14,004 nt of DNA from Flavobacteriaceae bacterium (lineage in GTDB: Bacteria > Bacteroidota > Bacteroidia > Flavobacteriales > Flavobacteriaceae): positions 1-14,004 of the forward strand of contig CANCFZ010000038.1 in assembly GCA_947377425.1 (NCBI GenBank), read 5' to 3'. The notes beneath the pieces were generated by a model. It worked only from the letters and a program-made list of their open reading frames with translations. It searched no databases and was not told where the DNA came from. Positions 5,900-13,738 of this stretch are shown piece by piece; within the stretch, counting starts at the first letter, position 1, and each line of letters begins with the position of its first letter. The position numbers were made by a program, and so were the translations under genes.

Positions 5900-6745
5900 T
5901 TAATAATCTCCTAAAGTTTCTGGATTTTGTCCTAAAGCATTTGCTAATTGTTCATCACTTGGCGCTTTTCCATGCCAAGCATGAGTATGCATCATAAAAT
6001 CTACACCATTACCCATTTCGGTATGAAGAATTACACAAACAGGTTTCCCTTTTCCGGTTCTTGATTTGGCTTCTTTCATTCCAGCAATAATTGCTTCATT
6101 ATTGTTTCCATCAGTTATTTCTAAAACATCCCAATCGAAAGCTTCAAATTTAGCTTTCAAGTTGCCCATGTTCAATACATCTTTAGTTGAACCATCAATT
6201 TGTTGACGGTTATAATCAACAGTTGCAATAAGATTGTCAACATTTTTTGCAGAAGCATACATTATAGCTTCCCAGTTTTGACCTTCTTGTAGTTCGCCAT
6301 CACCTGTAAGAGCAAAAACCAAATGATTGTCATTGTTTAGTTTTTTTGCCTGAGCAGCGCCAATTGCAACCGATAATCCTTGTCCTAACGAACCCGAAGC
6401 TACTCTAATTCCTGGTAAACCTTCGTGAGTTGTTGGATGTCCTTGCAAACGCGTGTTTAATTTTCTGAAAGTTGCTAATTCCGATACTGGGAAATAGCCA
6501 CTTCGAGCTAAAACACTGTAAAAAACAGGTGAAATATGACCGTTTGAAAGGAAGAATAAATCTTCATCAATTCCATTCATATCGAAACCTTCTTTTCTGT
6601 TCATTACTTCTTGGTAAAGCGAAACTAAAAACTCGGTACAACCCAAAGAACCTCCTGGATGACCTGAATTTACAGCATGAACCATACGAAGAATGTCTCT
6701 TCGTACTTGTGTTGTTAAATCTTGTAGTTGTTGAATGTTAGACAT
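5900..6745 (-). CDS. Transketolase, N-terminal subunit
   Basis: This 281-residue protein is the thiamine-diphosphate (PP-domain) half of a split transketolase. Conserved features are SGHPGGSLGCTEF (27-39), FFLSNGHISPVFYSVL (64-79), the GSLGQG block (118-123) and the TPP/Mg motif beginning GDGELQEGQNWEA (148-160) with Asn179 of DYNRQQIDG. HTHAWHGKAPS (253-263) holds substrate and cofactor His residues. It ends exactly where the PP domain ends and the pyrimidine domain follows in the next gene, so the two proteins together equal one full transketolase. Start MSNIQQLQDL at 6745; a TATCTTTG -7 box lies 27 nt upstream. It is the first gene of the operon. Confidence 0.94.
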   Translation of the reverse strand: MSNIQQLQDLTTQVRRDILRMVHAVNSGHPGGSLGCTEFLVSLYQEVMNRKEGFDMNGIDEDLFFLSNGHISPVFYSVLARSGYFPVSELATFRKLNTRLQGHPTTHEGLPGIRVASGSLGQGLSVAIGAAQAKKLNNDNHLVFALTGDGELQEGQNWEAIMYASAKNVDNLIATVDYNRQQIDGSTKDVLNMGNLKAKFEAFDWDVLEITDGNNNEAIIAGMKEAKSRTGKGKPVCVILHTEMGNGVDFMMHTHAWHGKAPSDEQLANALGQNPETLGDY

Positions 6746-6772
6746 TTTATGTAGTTAAAAATTATAATGCTG

Positions 6773-6780
6773 CAAAGATA
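6773..6780 (-). promoter_or_regulatory. -7 box for the transketolase operon
   Basis: The minus strand reads TATCTTTG followed by CA, an exact match to TAnnTTTG. A TTTG at 6809-6806 (minus) is a possible -33 element, but the 25-nt spacer is longer than usual. Confidence 0.55.
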
Positions 6781-6792
6781 TGTTTTTTAGAT

Positions 6793-6819
6793 AATAGATG
6801 ATAGTCAAATAGATGATAG
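6793..6819. repeat. Two direct copies of AATAGATGATAG
   Basis: Copies at 6793-6804 and 6808-6819, with a 15-nt period, lie just upstream of the transketolase -7 box. They may be a degenerate intergenic repeat or a binding site; nothing more can be said. Confidence 0.4.
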
Positions 6820-6844
6820 ACTTTTGAAAAGTTATTAAGAGCCA

Positions 6845-6873
6845 TAAAAAAAGCCCTAAAATTAATTAGAGCT
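6845..6873 (-). terminator. Terminator of the metal export operon
   Basis: On the minus strand AGCTCTAA pairs with TTAGGGCT (seven Watson-Crick pairs plus one T-G) round a short AT loop, followed by T7. It lies 23 nt after the stop of the VIT gene, the last gene of the operon. Confidence 0.8.
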
Positions 6874-6895
6874 CATAATTGTAATATAATTTTGA

Positions 6896-7594
6896 TTAAC
6901 CAACTAATTTAGCAATTCCAAATGCAGCCGCTGCTGCAACAAGCCCAATTGCTGTAACTTTTAAAGCTCCTTTTATTGGAGGTTGTCCAGTTACTTTACT
7001 TTTGAAGTAACCAAAAACAAATAAACAAACCGTTGTTATAATTGCTGAAACAATCAATCCTTCTTTTGGAGTATCAGTAAAGAAATAGGCTGTTAATGGT
7101 AAAAGTCCACCCACAAAATAAGCAATTCCAATAGTTAAAGCACTATTTCGGGCTCTTTTTGGATGTGGTTTTTCTAACCCTAATTCAAATTTCATCATGA
7201 AATCTACCCATTTATCTTTATCTTTAGCGAGTTGATTTGCAATTAATGTTTGTCCCGCTTCGTCAATTCCATAATCGGCAAAGATTTCTTTTACTTCGTC
7301 AATTTCTTTTTGATGGTAATTGTCCACTTCAAAATATTCTCTTTTTAGTTCGCTTTCGTAGTGTTCTTGTTCTGTTTTTCCAGCAAGATATCCACCTAAT
7401 CCCATGGCTATACATCCGGCAACAATTTCAGCAATTCCAGCAGTAATAACGATGGCGTTGCTATCAACTGCACCACTCAATCCAGCAGCCAAGGCAAACG
7501 GAACGGTTAAACCATCACTCATTCCAATAACCATATCGGTTATAAATTCGGAACTTTTTAAATGCTGTTCTTGGTAGTTTTCTTCGTTATTCAT
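6896..7594 (-). CDS. VIT1/CCC1-family Fe2+/Mn2+ transporter
   Basis: A 232-residue VIT (vacuolar iron transporter) homologue that moves Fe2+ or Mn2+ out of the cytosol, in known members by H+ antiport. TM1 carries MSDGLTVPFALAAGLSG with Asp27 and TM2 ends AMGLGGYLAGK with Met64, the two intramembrane residues of the plant protein at the same 37-residue spacing. Between TM2 and TM3 is a soluble acidic metal-binding domain (about 73-148). Its Glu86, Glu89, Glu97, Glu100, Met133, Met134 and Glu137 reproduce exactly the spacing I recall for the plant VIT1 metal ligands. Three more membrane segments follow (about 152-173, 179-196, 208-231). No ferritin-like domain is fused. The start codon overlaps the 3' end of the adaptor gene by 8 bp, so translation is probably coupled. 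Substrate inside this operon is inferred, not shown. Confidence 0.92.
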   Translation of the reverse strand: MNNEENYQEQHLKSSEFITDMVIGMSDGLTVPFALAAGLSGAVDSNAIVITAGIAEIVAGCIAMGLGGYLAGKTEQEHYESELKREYFEVDNYHQKEIDEVKEIFADYGIDEAGQTLIANQLAKDKDKWVDFMMKFELGLEKPHPKRARNSALTIGIAYFVGGLLPLTAYFFTDTPKEGLIVSAIITTVCLFVFGYFKSKVTGQPPIKGALKVTAIGLVAAAAAFGIAKLVG

Positions 7595-8717
7595 CTGCTT
7601 TATTTTTTAATTTCATTAATAGGGTGTAAGCTCCTCTAGTAACAATTGCATTTTTAGTTAATTGCTCATTATCTAAAATTTCAATAAATCCATTTTCAGA
7701 ATTTCCTGTTTTTACTTCGGTCATTTGAAACTTATTTTTGTTGACTACTACAAAGATATATTCTTTTCCTTCAAAATTTACAACAGCTGCTTTTGGCAGT
7801 GTTAAGGCATCATTACTTTTTACTTCAATTTCCGCATTCATATACATTCCTGGTAAAAGTGTTTTGTCATAATTTTCGAAATGACAATGCACATCGGCAG
7901 TATGTTCATCAATAGATAAATCTTTGCTGATTAGAATAATTTCACAATGGTATTTTTTATCGGGTTGATTGTTGGTGTATGCCATTAATTTTTGTCCAAT
8001 AGCTAATTTGGTAATGTCTTTTTCAAATATTTTTAGATTCAAATGAATATCTGAAGGATTTATAAGTTCAAACAATACATCGGCGGGATTAACATATTTC
8101 CCAATATTGACATTTACTTTTGATACAAATCCGTTGATTGGCGCATAAATATTAACGCTTTTGGAAATGTTTTTTTCAGAAAGTGAACTCGGATTTACAT
8201 TAATCAATCGCAGTTTTTCTCCCAAAGCACTTAAGGTAATTCTCAAGGTTTTGTAATCGGAATCAGCTTGTTGATAGACTTTATCACTGCTTGCTTGACT
8301 TTGATTTAATTCTTTTTGACGTTGGTATTCTTTTTCGGCAAAATATAATTTTGATTTTGTAGTCAAATAATCTTGTTGTAATTGCACGTATTGTTGGTCT
8401 TCCATTGTTGCAATAACTTCACCTTTTGAAATGTGTAAACCAGGAAGCAATTTGGTGGTTTTTAAATAACCTCCAAGCGGCATACTTACCGAAACCATAT
8501 TTTGAGGTGGAACATCAATTTTCCCAGTAACTTTTAAGGTTGATGAAATGCTTTTTTGTTCTAATTTACCAGTTTCTATTGTGGCATTTTTTAATTGTGC
8601 ATCCGAAATTGAAACTAAATTAGCATTAGTTGTTGCTTCAGAAGTTTGCTCTTCTTTCTTGGAATTACAACCAATAAGGAGCAACATTAGACTTGATATG
8701 ATGAATATATTTTTCAT
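7587..8717 (-). CDS. HME-RND efflux periplasmic adaptor (membrane fusion protein), lipoprotein
   Basis: A 376-residue CusB/CzcB-like adaptor linking the RND pump to the outer membrane channel in the periplasm. The N-terminus MKNIFIISSLMLLLIGCNSK is a lipoprotein signal with lipobox Cys17, so it should be acylated. Then come the first lipoyl half-motif (about 75-110, GGYLKTTKLLPGLHISKGE), an alpha-helical hairpin (about 110-175), the second lipoyl half (about 188-215, YAPINGFVSKVNVNIGKYV), and beta-barrel and membrane-proximal domains to the end. A CHF-containing strand, VHCHFEN (276-282), could contact metal. There is no Met-rich N-terminal metal site of the CusB kind and no extra C-terminal metal-binding domain. 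It starts 3 nt after the stop of the pump gene and overlaps the VIT gene. Confidence 0.92.
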   Translation of the reverse strand: MKNIFIISSLMLLLIGCNSKKEEQTSEATTNANLVSISDAQLKNATIETGKLEQKSISSTLKVTGKIDVPPQNMVSVSMPLGGYLKTTKLLPGLHISKGEVIATMEDQQYVQLQQDYLTTKSKLYFAEKEYQRQKELNQSQASSDKVYQQADSDYKTLRITLSALGEKLRLINVNPSSLSEKNISKSVNIYAPINGFVSKVNVNIGKYVNPADVLFELINPSDIHLNLKIFEKDITKLAIGQKLMAYTNNQPDKKYHCEIILISKDLSIDEHTADVHCHFENYDKTLLPGMYMNAEIEVKSNDALTLPKAAVVNFEGKEYIFVVVNKNKFQMTEVKTGNSENGFIEILDNEQLTKNAIVTRGAYTLLMKLKNKADE

Positions 8718-8720
8718 TTT

Positions 8721-11700
8721 TTATAATTTTGAAGTAAGGTAATTGAGTTCAATAATGGTTTCATTATGATTGATTACGGTATCAATATAATTGTTTTTGA
8801 TGTTGATACTTTGATTGATGAGCATAACCCAATCCAGATAATTAATATCACCATTATAGAATTGTTTGTTGGCAGTTTCTGTAATTGTTTTAGCATTTGG
8901 AAGTGCCGTTTTTTCAAAATAATCTAACTTTTCAAGATTGCTTTGATAGTGAGAAAAGGCATTTTGATAGTGTTTTTCTAACACCATTTTTTCTTTTTGG
9001 TATTCATTTTCAGTAATGGTTTCTGCAATTTTTGAAGCTGCAATTTTTGCTTTTTGTGAACCACCAAACAATGGAATTCCAAGTCCTACTTGCGCCGATT
9101 GAAACCTAGCAGATTTATCATAAATAACATCATTAGCTCCAGTTCCCGTTATAGAAGTATTGTTGTAACCCAATGTTAAGCTAGGAAGCAATTTAGATTT
9201 TTCTAATTGAGTTGATGCCAAACTCACTTTCTTTTGTTGTTCTAAAACTTTTAGATTTGGATGTTGCGCAACCAAAGTACTGTCAATAGTCTTATCTAAA
9301 ATCAACTTAAAATTATCGACTTTTGGAATATAATTTGTTTCAGAATTCAAAAGCAATTGAAACTGACTTTTCATTACTTCTTTTTCTTGTTGCAATTGAA
9401 GTAATTGCAATTTGATGTTGCCACGCTGCGTTTCTGCAGTTGTTTTTTCTAAGATATTACTTTCTCCTTTTTTAAATCGCAAATCTGATTTTTTTAGAAA
9501 TTCCGAAAAAATGGTATCACTTTTTTGAAGCAATTTTTCTTTTTCATTCAGATAAATTAGCGAGTAGAAAGTTTGAGTAACCGCTTTTTTAAGTTCGGCT
9601 TCTTTCATTACAACAGTTAAAGTTGCTATTTTCCATTCTTCATTGAAGAGTTTTTTCTGTCTCGAATAAACCGTTGGGAAGTTGAAAGATTGCGAAATTC
9701 CAACTCTATTATCATTGTAAAAACTATTAATCCGTCCATAATCAGCTACTACATTTGTCACAGGAAGATTGGTTGCTGTTTTGATTAACTTTTGTTGGTA
9801 ATCGGCTTTTAAACGTTCACTTTTAACGGTTGAATTGTTTTTTAAAGATGTTTCTATTGCATTTTGAAGCGTAATAGAAGTTTGTGCGTTTGCATTATAA
9901 AATGAAAGCGAAATTAAAACTATAGTAACAATTGTACTTTTTTTGAATGGATTCAGATTCACACCTTTTTCAAATAGCACATATAAAATTGGAAGTACAA
10001 ACAATGTTAAGAAAGTAGCAATCATCAATCCGCCAATAACTACTGTTGCTAATGGACGTTGCACTTCAGCACCAGCACCATTGCTTACTGCCATTGGTAA
10101 AAATCCTAATGATGCCACAAAAGCAGTCATTAGAACAGGACGCAAACGGACTTTGGTTCCCATTAAAACAATTCGATGTAAATCGGTCATTCCTTCAGAT
10201 TTTAATTGGTTAAATTCAGAAATTAATACAATTCCGTTCAATACGGCGACTCCAAATAAAGCGATAAATCCAACTCCGGAACTAATACTAAAAGGCATTC
10301 CGCGTAACGCCAAGAAGAAAATTCCACCAATTGCCGAAAGTGGAATAGCCGAATAAATTAACAATCCGTGTTTTACTGAATTGAAAGCAAAAAACAACAA
10401 TAAAAATATCAAGAATAATGAAACAGGAACCGCAATCATTAATCGTTGTTTGGCTTGATTCAAATTTTCAAAAGCACCACCATAAGTTGTGTAATAGCCC
10501 GAAGGATATTTAATTTGTGCATCTGCTTTTTGTTGTAATTCGTTTACAATACTTTGCACATCTCGTCCTCTCACATTGAAACCGACTACAATTCTGCGTT
10601 TTGCATCTTCACGTTGAATTTGATTTGGACCATTTTTGATTTCCACATTTGCTAATTGCGAAAGCGGAATTTGTGTTCCTTGTGGCGTTGGAATTAGTAA
10701 ATTCTGAACGTCTTCAATATCTTTTCGTTGATTATTGTCAAGACGAACTACCAAATCGAAACGTTTTTCACCTTCAAAAACCAATCCAGTACTTTGACCT
10801 GCAAAAGCGGTATTGATAACTTTGTTTATATCGTCAATTGTAAGATGGTATTGCGCAATAACATTTCTGTTGTATTCAATAACTACTTGTGGCATTCCAG
10901 TTACGGGTTCAATATATAAGTTTTGTGTTCCTTGAACGGTGTTTACAATTTTGCCTAGTTTTTGAGCATATAAAGCCAAAGTGTCGAGGTTTTCACCAAA
11001 TATTTTACAAACCACATCTTGTCGAGCACCAGTCATTAATTCGTTAAAACGCATTTGAACTGGATATTGAAATCCTGCTGTAATTCCGGGAACATCTTCA
11101 AGAGCTTTTCCCATTTTGGCAGCCATTTCATCAAATGTTTTGGCAGAAGTCCATTCTTTTTTATCTTTCATAACGACCATCATATCGCTGGCATCCATCG
11201 ACATTGGATCGGTTGGCACTTCGCCACTTCCAATTTTGGTTACCACTTTTTCTACTTCTGGAAATTGTGTTTTTAGTATGTGAGCTGCTTTTTGAGTACT
11301 TTCAATTGTTGTATTCAAATTACTTCCTGTTAAGACTCTTGTATCAACTGCAAAATCTCCTTCTTCTAATGCAGGAATGAATTCTCCACCAAGGAATGAA
11401 AGTGTGATTACCGCTAAAACAAACAATGAAATTACTGAAATAATAACTTTTTTAGGATGAAATAATATCTTTTGAAGTAAATGTTGGTATTTCATTTCAA
11501 CTTTAATCATTATTCTATCCGAAAGATTAGGTTGATGTTTTACCTTTTTACTCAAAAACAAAGCACTCATCATCGGAATGTAAGTCAGTGATAATATAAA
11601 AGCGCCTAGCAAAGCAAAAGCAACAGTTTGCGCCATTGGTTTAAACATTTTACCTTCAATTCCTTGTAAAGTAAAAATTGGAAGATAAACGATTAAGATA

Positions 11701-13073
11701 ATGATTTGTCCAAAAACGGCACTGTTCATCATTTTACTGGCTGAACTTTGAACTTCTTTGTCCATTTTGTTTTGAGAAAGTTCCTTAATATCTTTAAGTT
11801 TTTTACTATGACTCAATTGATGCATCACCGCTTCAACAATAATTACGGCACCATCTACAATCAATCCGAAATCTAATGCTCCTAAACTCATTAAATTTCC
11901 GCTTACACCAAAAAGATTCATCATAATTATGGCAAACAACATCGCTAATGGAATTACAGAAGCCACTAATAATCCAGCTCTAAAATTCCCTAGAAAAACG
12001 ACTAAAACGAAAATCACGATTAATGCACCTTCTAACAAGTTTTTTTCAACCGTTCCAATAGCATTGTTAACCATTTTCGTTCTGTCAAGAAAAGGTTCTA
12101 TAACAACTCCTTCGGGCAATGTTTTTTGAATCTGAGCTACTCGTTCTTTTACATTTTTGATGACATCACTACTATTAGCACCTTTGAGCATCATTACAAC
12201 TGCTCCTGAAACTTCGCCTTCATCATTATAAGTCATTGCGCCATATCTAGTGGCAAATCCAATTTTTACTTCTGCAACATCTCTAATAAAAAGAGGTGTT
12301 CCGCTTGAAGTTGATTTTATCGCAATATTTTCAATATCTTCAATTTTGCCAATTAATCCTTCACTGCGAATGAATAATGAAGTGGCGCCTTTTTCAATGT
12401 ACGAACCACCTGTATTTTGGTTATTTTTTTCAACAGCAGTAAAAATATCACTGATAGTTAATCCATAAGATTGTAATTTGTTTGGATTTACCGCAATTTC
12501 ATATTGTTTTAATTTTCCACCAAAACTGCTTACTTCTGCAACGCCTTTTACTCCAAGTAATTGTCTTCTAACAATCCAATCTTGAATAGTTCTTAATTCG
12601 GTTTCATTGTATTTTTTTTCATACCCTTTTTCAGGACGAACTACATATTGATAGATTTCGCCTAATCCTGTCGAAACTGGTCCTAATTCTGGCGAACCAA
12701 TTCCTTGTGGAATTTGAGTTTGTACTTTTTGCAAACGTTCAGCAACTTGTTGTCTTGCCCAATAAATATCGGTATCATCGTCAAAAACAATGGTAACTAA
12801 TGACAATCCGAAACGAGAAAAACTTCTAATTTCTTTTAAACCCGAAATGTTATTATTGGCTTGTTCGATAGGGAAGGTAACCAATCTTTCAATATCGGTT
12901 GCACCAAATGAAGGAGCTATGGTAATTACTTGAACTTGATTATTTGTTATATCTGGAACGGCATCGATTGGTAATTTTGTTGTTTGATAAATACCATACA
13001 AAAGAAGCGTAATGGTAAATAGCCCAACAATGAGTTTATTTTTTATAGAAAACTCAATTATTTTATTTAGCAT
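8721..13073 (-). CDS. HME-RND metal efflux pump (CusA/CzcA type) fused to a TolC-like outer membrane factor
   Basis: A 1450-residue two-part protein. Residues 1 to about 1040 form a complete heavy-metal RND pump: TM1 (13-31), two periplasmic porter loops, and TM blocks 345-500 and 880-1034. The TM4 signature DFGLIVDGAVIIVE (401-414) holds the Asp401/Asp407/Glu414 triad used for proton relay in CzcA. In the porter domain, LEEGDFAVDTRV and RFNELMTG lack two of the three methionines of E. coli CusA, so a divalent metal is more likely than Cu(I)/Ag(I). Residues about 1046-1064 are a hydrophobic signal-like segment ending NANAQ. Residues 1065-1450 are an outer membrane efflux protein with two coiled-coil repeats. 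The frame is continuous, so this is a real fusion or a junction resolved after translation. Similar fused proteins occur in other Bacteroidota (general knowledge). Start MLNKIIEFSIKNK is typical. Confidence 0.93.
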   Translation of the reverse strand: MLNKIIEFSIKNKLIVGLFTITLLLYGIYQTTKLPIDAVPDITNNQVQVITIAPSFGATDIERLVTFPIEQANNNISGLKEIRSFSRFGLSLVTIVFDDDTDIYWARQQVAERLQKVQTQIPQGIGSPELGPVSTGLGEIYQYVVRPEKGYEKKYNETELRTIQDWIVRRQLLGVKGVAEVSSFGGKLKQYEIAVNPNKLQSYGLTISDIFTAVEKNNQNTGGSYIEKGATSLFIRSEGLIGKIEDIENIAIKSTSSGTPLFIRDVAEVKIGFATRYGAMTYNDEGEVSGAVVMMLKGANSSDVIKNVKERVAQIQKTLPEGVVIEPFLDRTKMVNNAIGTVEKNLLEGALIVIFVLVVFLGNFRAGLLVASVIPLAMLFAIIMMNLFGVSGNLMSLGALDFGLIVDGAVIIVEAVMHQLSHSKKLKDIKELSQNKMDKEVQSSASKMMNSAVFGQIIILIVYLPIFTLQGIEGKMFKPMAQTVAFALLGAFILSLTYIPMMSALFLSKKVKHQPNLSDRIMIKVEMKYQHLLQKILFHPKKVIISVISLFVLAVITLSFLGGEFIPALEEGDFAVDTRVLTGSNLNTTIESTQKAAHILKTQFPEVEKVVTKIGSGEVPTDPMSMDASDMMVVMKDKKEWTSAKTFDEMAAKMGKALEDVPGITAGFQYPVQMRFNELMTGARQDVVCKIFGENLDTLALYAQKLGKIVNTVQGTQNLYIEPVTGMPQVVIEYNRNVIAQYHLTIDDINKVINTAFAGQSTGLVFEGEKRFDLVVRLDNNQRKDIEDVQNLLIPTPQGTQIPLSQLANVEIKNGPNQIQREDAKRRIVVGFNVRGRDVQSIVNELQQKADAQIKYPSGYYTTYGGAFENLNQAKQRLMIAVPVSLFLIFLLLFFAFNSVKHGLLIYSAIPLSAIGGIFFLALRGMPFSISSGVGFIALFGVAVLNGIVLISEFNQLKSEGMTDLHRIVLMGTKVRLRPVLMTAFVASLGFLPMAVSNGAGAEVQRPLATVVIGGLMIATFLTLFVLPILYVLFEKGVNLNPFKKSTIVTIVLISLSFYNANAQTSITLQNAIETSLKNNSTVKSERLKADYQQKLIKTATNLPVTNVVADYGRINSFYNDNRVGISQSFNFPTVYSRQKKLFNEEWKIATLTVVMKEAELKKAVTQTFYSLIYLNEKEKLLQKSDTIFSEFLKKSDLRFKKGESNILEKTTAETQRGNIKLQLLQLQQEKEVMKSQFQLLLNSETNYIPKVDNFKLILDKTIDSTLVAQHPNLKVLEQQKKVSLASTQLEKSKLLPSLTLGYNNTSITGTGANDVIYDKSARFQSAQVGLGIPLFGGSQKAKIAASKIAETITENEYQKEKMVLEKHYQNAFSHYQSNLEKLDYFEKTALPNAKTITETANKQFYNGDINYLDWVMLINQSINIKNNYIDTVINHNETIIELNYLTSKL

Positions 13074-13161
13074 ATCAATTTTATTAATTAATTTTTGAAT
13101 TCAGTATATACATAAAGGTACAAATACAAAAGCATTTGAAACAGTTATAAAACAAAAATAA

Positions 13162-13548
13162 TTAACAAAATTTTGGAGGTTGCCAAATGGATTTTAAATA
13201 ACTAGAATTGGAAAATGAAGGATAATATTTGTGCACCACTTTTTTCTCGGAAGTAATGAGAATGGTGATGAAACAAAATTTTTGCTCTGGTAAAAGTGTA
13301 ATATGATTTGAACTATTGCAATTGTCAATCGTTTTGAAAGGCAATTTGGAATCTTTATTATAATCGGCATCTTTTACATTTCCATTAGCGTAATGAATGC
13401 AAAGAAATTTCCAAAGTGTGATTGTTTTATCTTTTTGCTGATGTTCAGAAAAATGCTCAACCAATGCTGGTAACTTCAAAAACTGATGTAATTCAGTAGT
13501 TGAAATCAAATAGATTGATAAAAATGTTAAAGCAATTATTCTTTTCAT
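13162..13548 (-). CDS. Small exported Cys/His-containing protein, first gene of the metal operon
   Basis: Function not known. With the start at MKRIIALTF (13548) it has 128 residues: a hydrophobic signal-like segment (about 3-17), then HQFLKLPALVEHFSEHQQKD, a central FLCIHYANGNVKDADYNKDS motif (48-67), Cys77, Cys92 and a C-terminal Cys128, plus several His. The frame is open 20 codons further up to 13608, but that part covers a TATTTTTG promoter box and lacks the basic-hydrophobic signal pattern, so the shorter start is preferred. It lies 88 nt upstream of the pump gene on the same strand. I recall similar unannotated proteins leading flavobacterial RND metal-efflux operons, with the motif CxHYxxGxVxDxDY. 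A periplasmic metal-binding or sensing role is inference only. Confidence 0.7.
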   Translation of the reverse strand: MKRIIALTFLSIYLISTTELHQFLKLPALVEHFSEHQQKDKTITLWKFLCIHYANGNVKDADYNKDSKLPFKTIDNCNSSNHITLLPEQKFCFITILITSEKKVVHKYYPSFSNSSYLKSIWQPPKFC

Positions 13549-13584
13549 AGCTAATAAAAAATCTTCTGTAAGCTTAATTGTTTG

Positions 13585-13592
13585 CAAAAATA
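13585..13592 (-). promoter_or_regulatory. -7 box for the metal export operon
   Basis: The minus strand reads TATTTTTG followed by C, an exact match to TAnnTTTG, 36 nt before the start at 13548. No -33 TTG at standard distance and no obvious operator palindrome were seen. A further match, TATTTTTG at 13160-13153 (minus), lies just inside the intergenic gap before the pump gene and could be an internal promoter. Confidence 0.45.
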
Positions 13593-13712
13593 AACAATAG
13601 TAAAGCACCTATTTCTCTGTTAGTATATTATTAATCTATTCTTAAGTTTGATTTGACTATGATGTTTTGTTAAATTAAAGTTTAAAATCAGAAACCTAAA
13701 ATCTAAATAAAT

Positions 13713-13720
13713 TATATTTG
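13713..13720 (+). promoter_or_regulatory. tgt: -7 box for tgt
   Basis: TATATTTG followed by CC matches TAnnTTTG, 18 nt before the tgt ATG. The -33 element is not evident. The rest of the 190-nt divergent gap (13549-13738) is AT-rich and I see no other feature in it. Confidence 0.55.
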
Positions 13721-13738
13721 CCAACAGAAAATGCCTAT

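Noticed and set aside
9943..10356. 137-codon frame on the plus strand
   Set aside because: It is antisense to the RND pump part of the fused gene, has a composition typical of shadow frames and no recognisable domain. The same holds for the shorter antisense frames inside rho, trxB, both transketolase genes, the adaptor and the pump.
13549..13608. 20-codon extension of the small metal-operon protein
   Set aside because: It contains the -7 box and lacks a signal-peptide pattern; the downstream MKRIIALTF start fits an exported protein.
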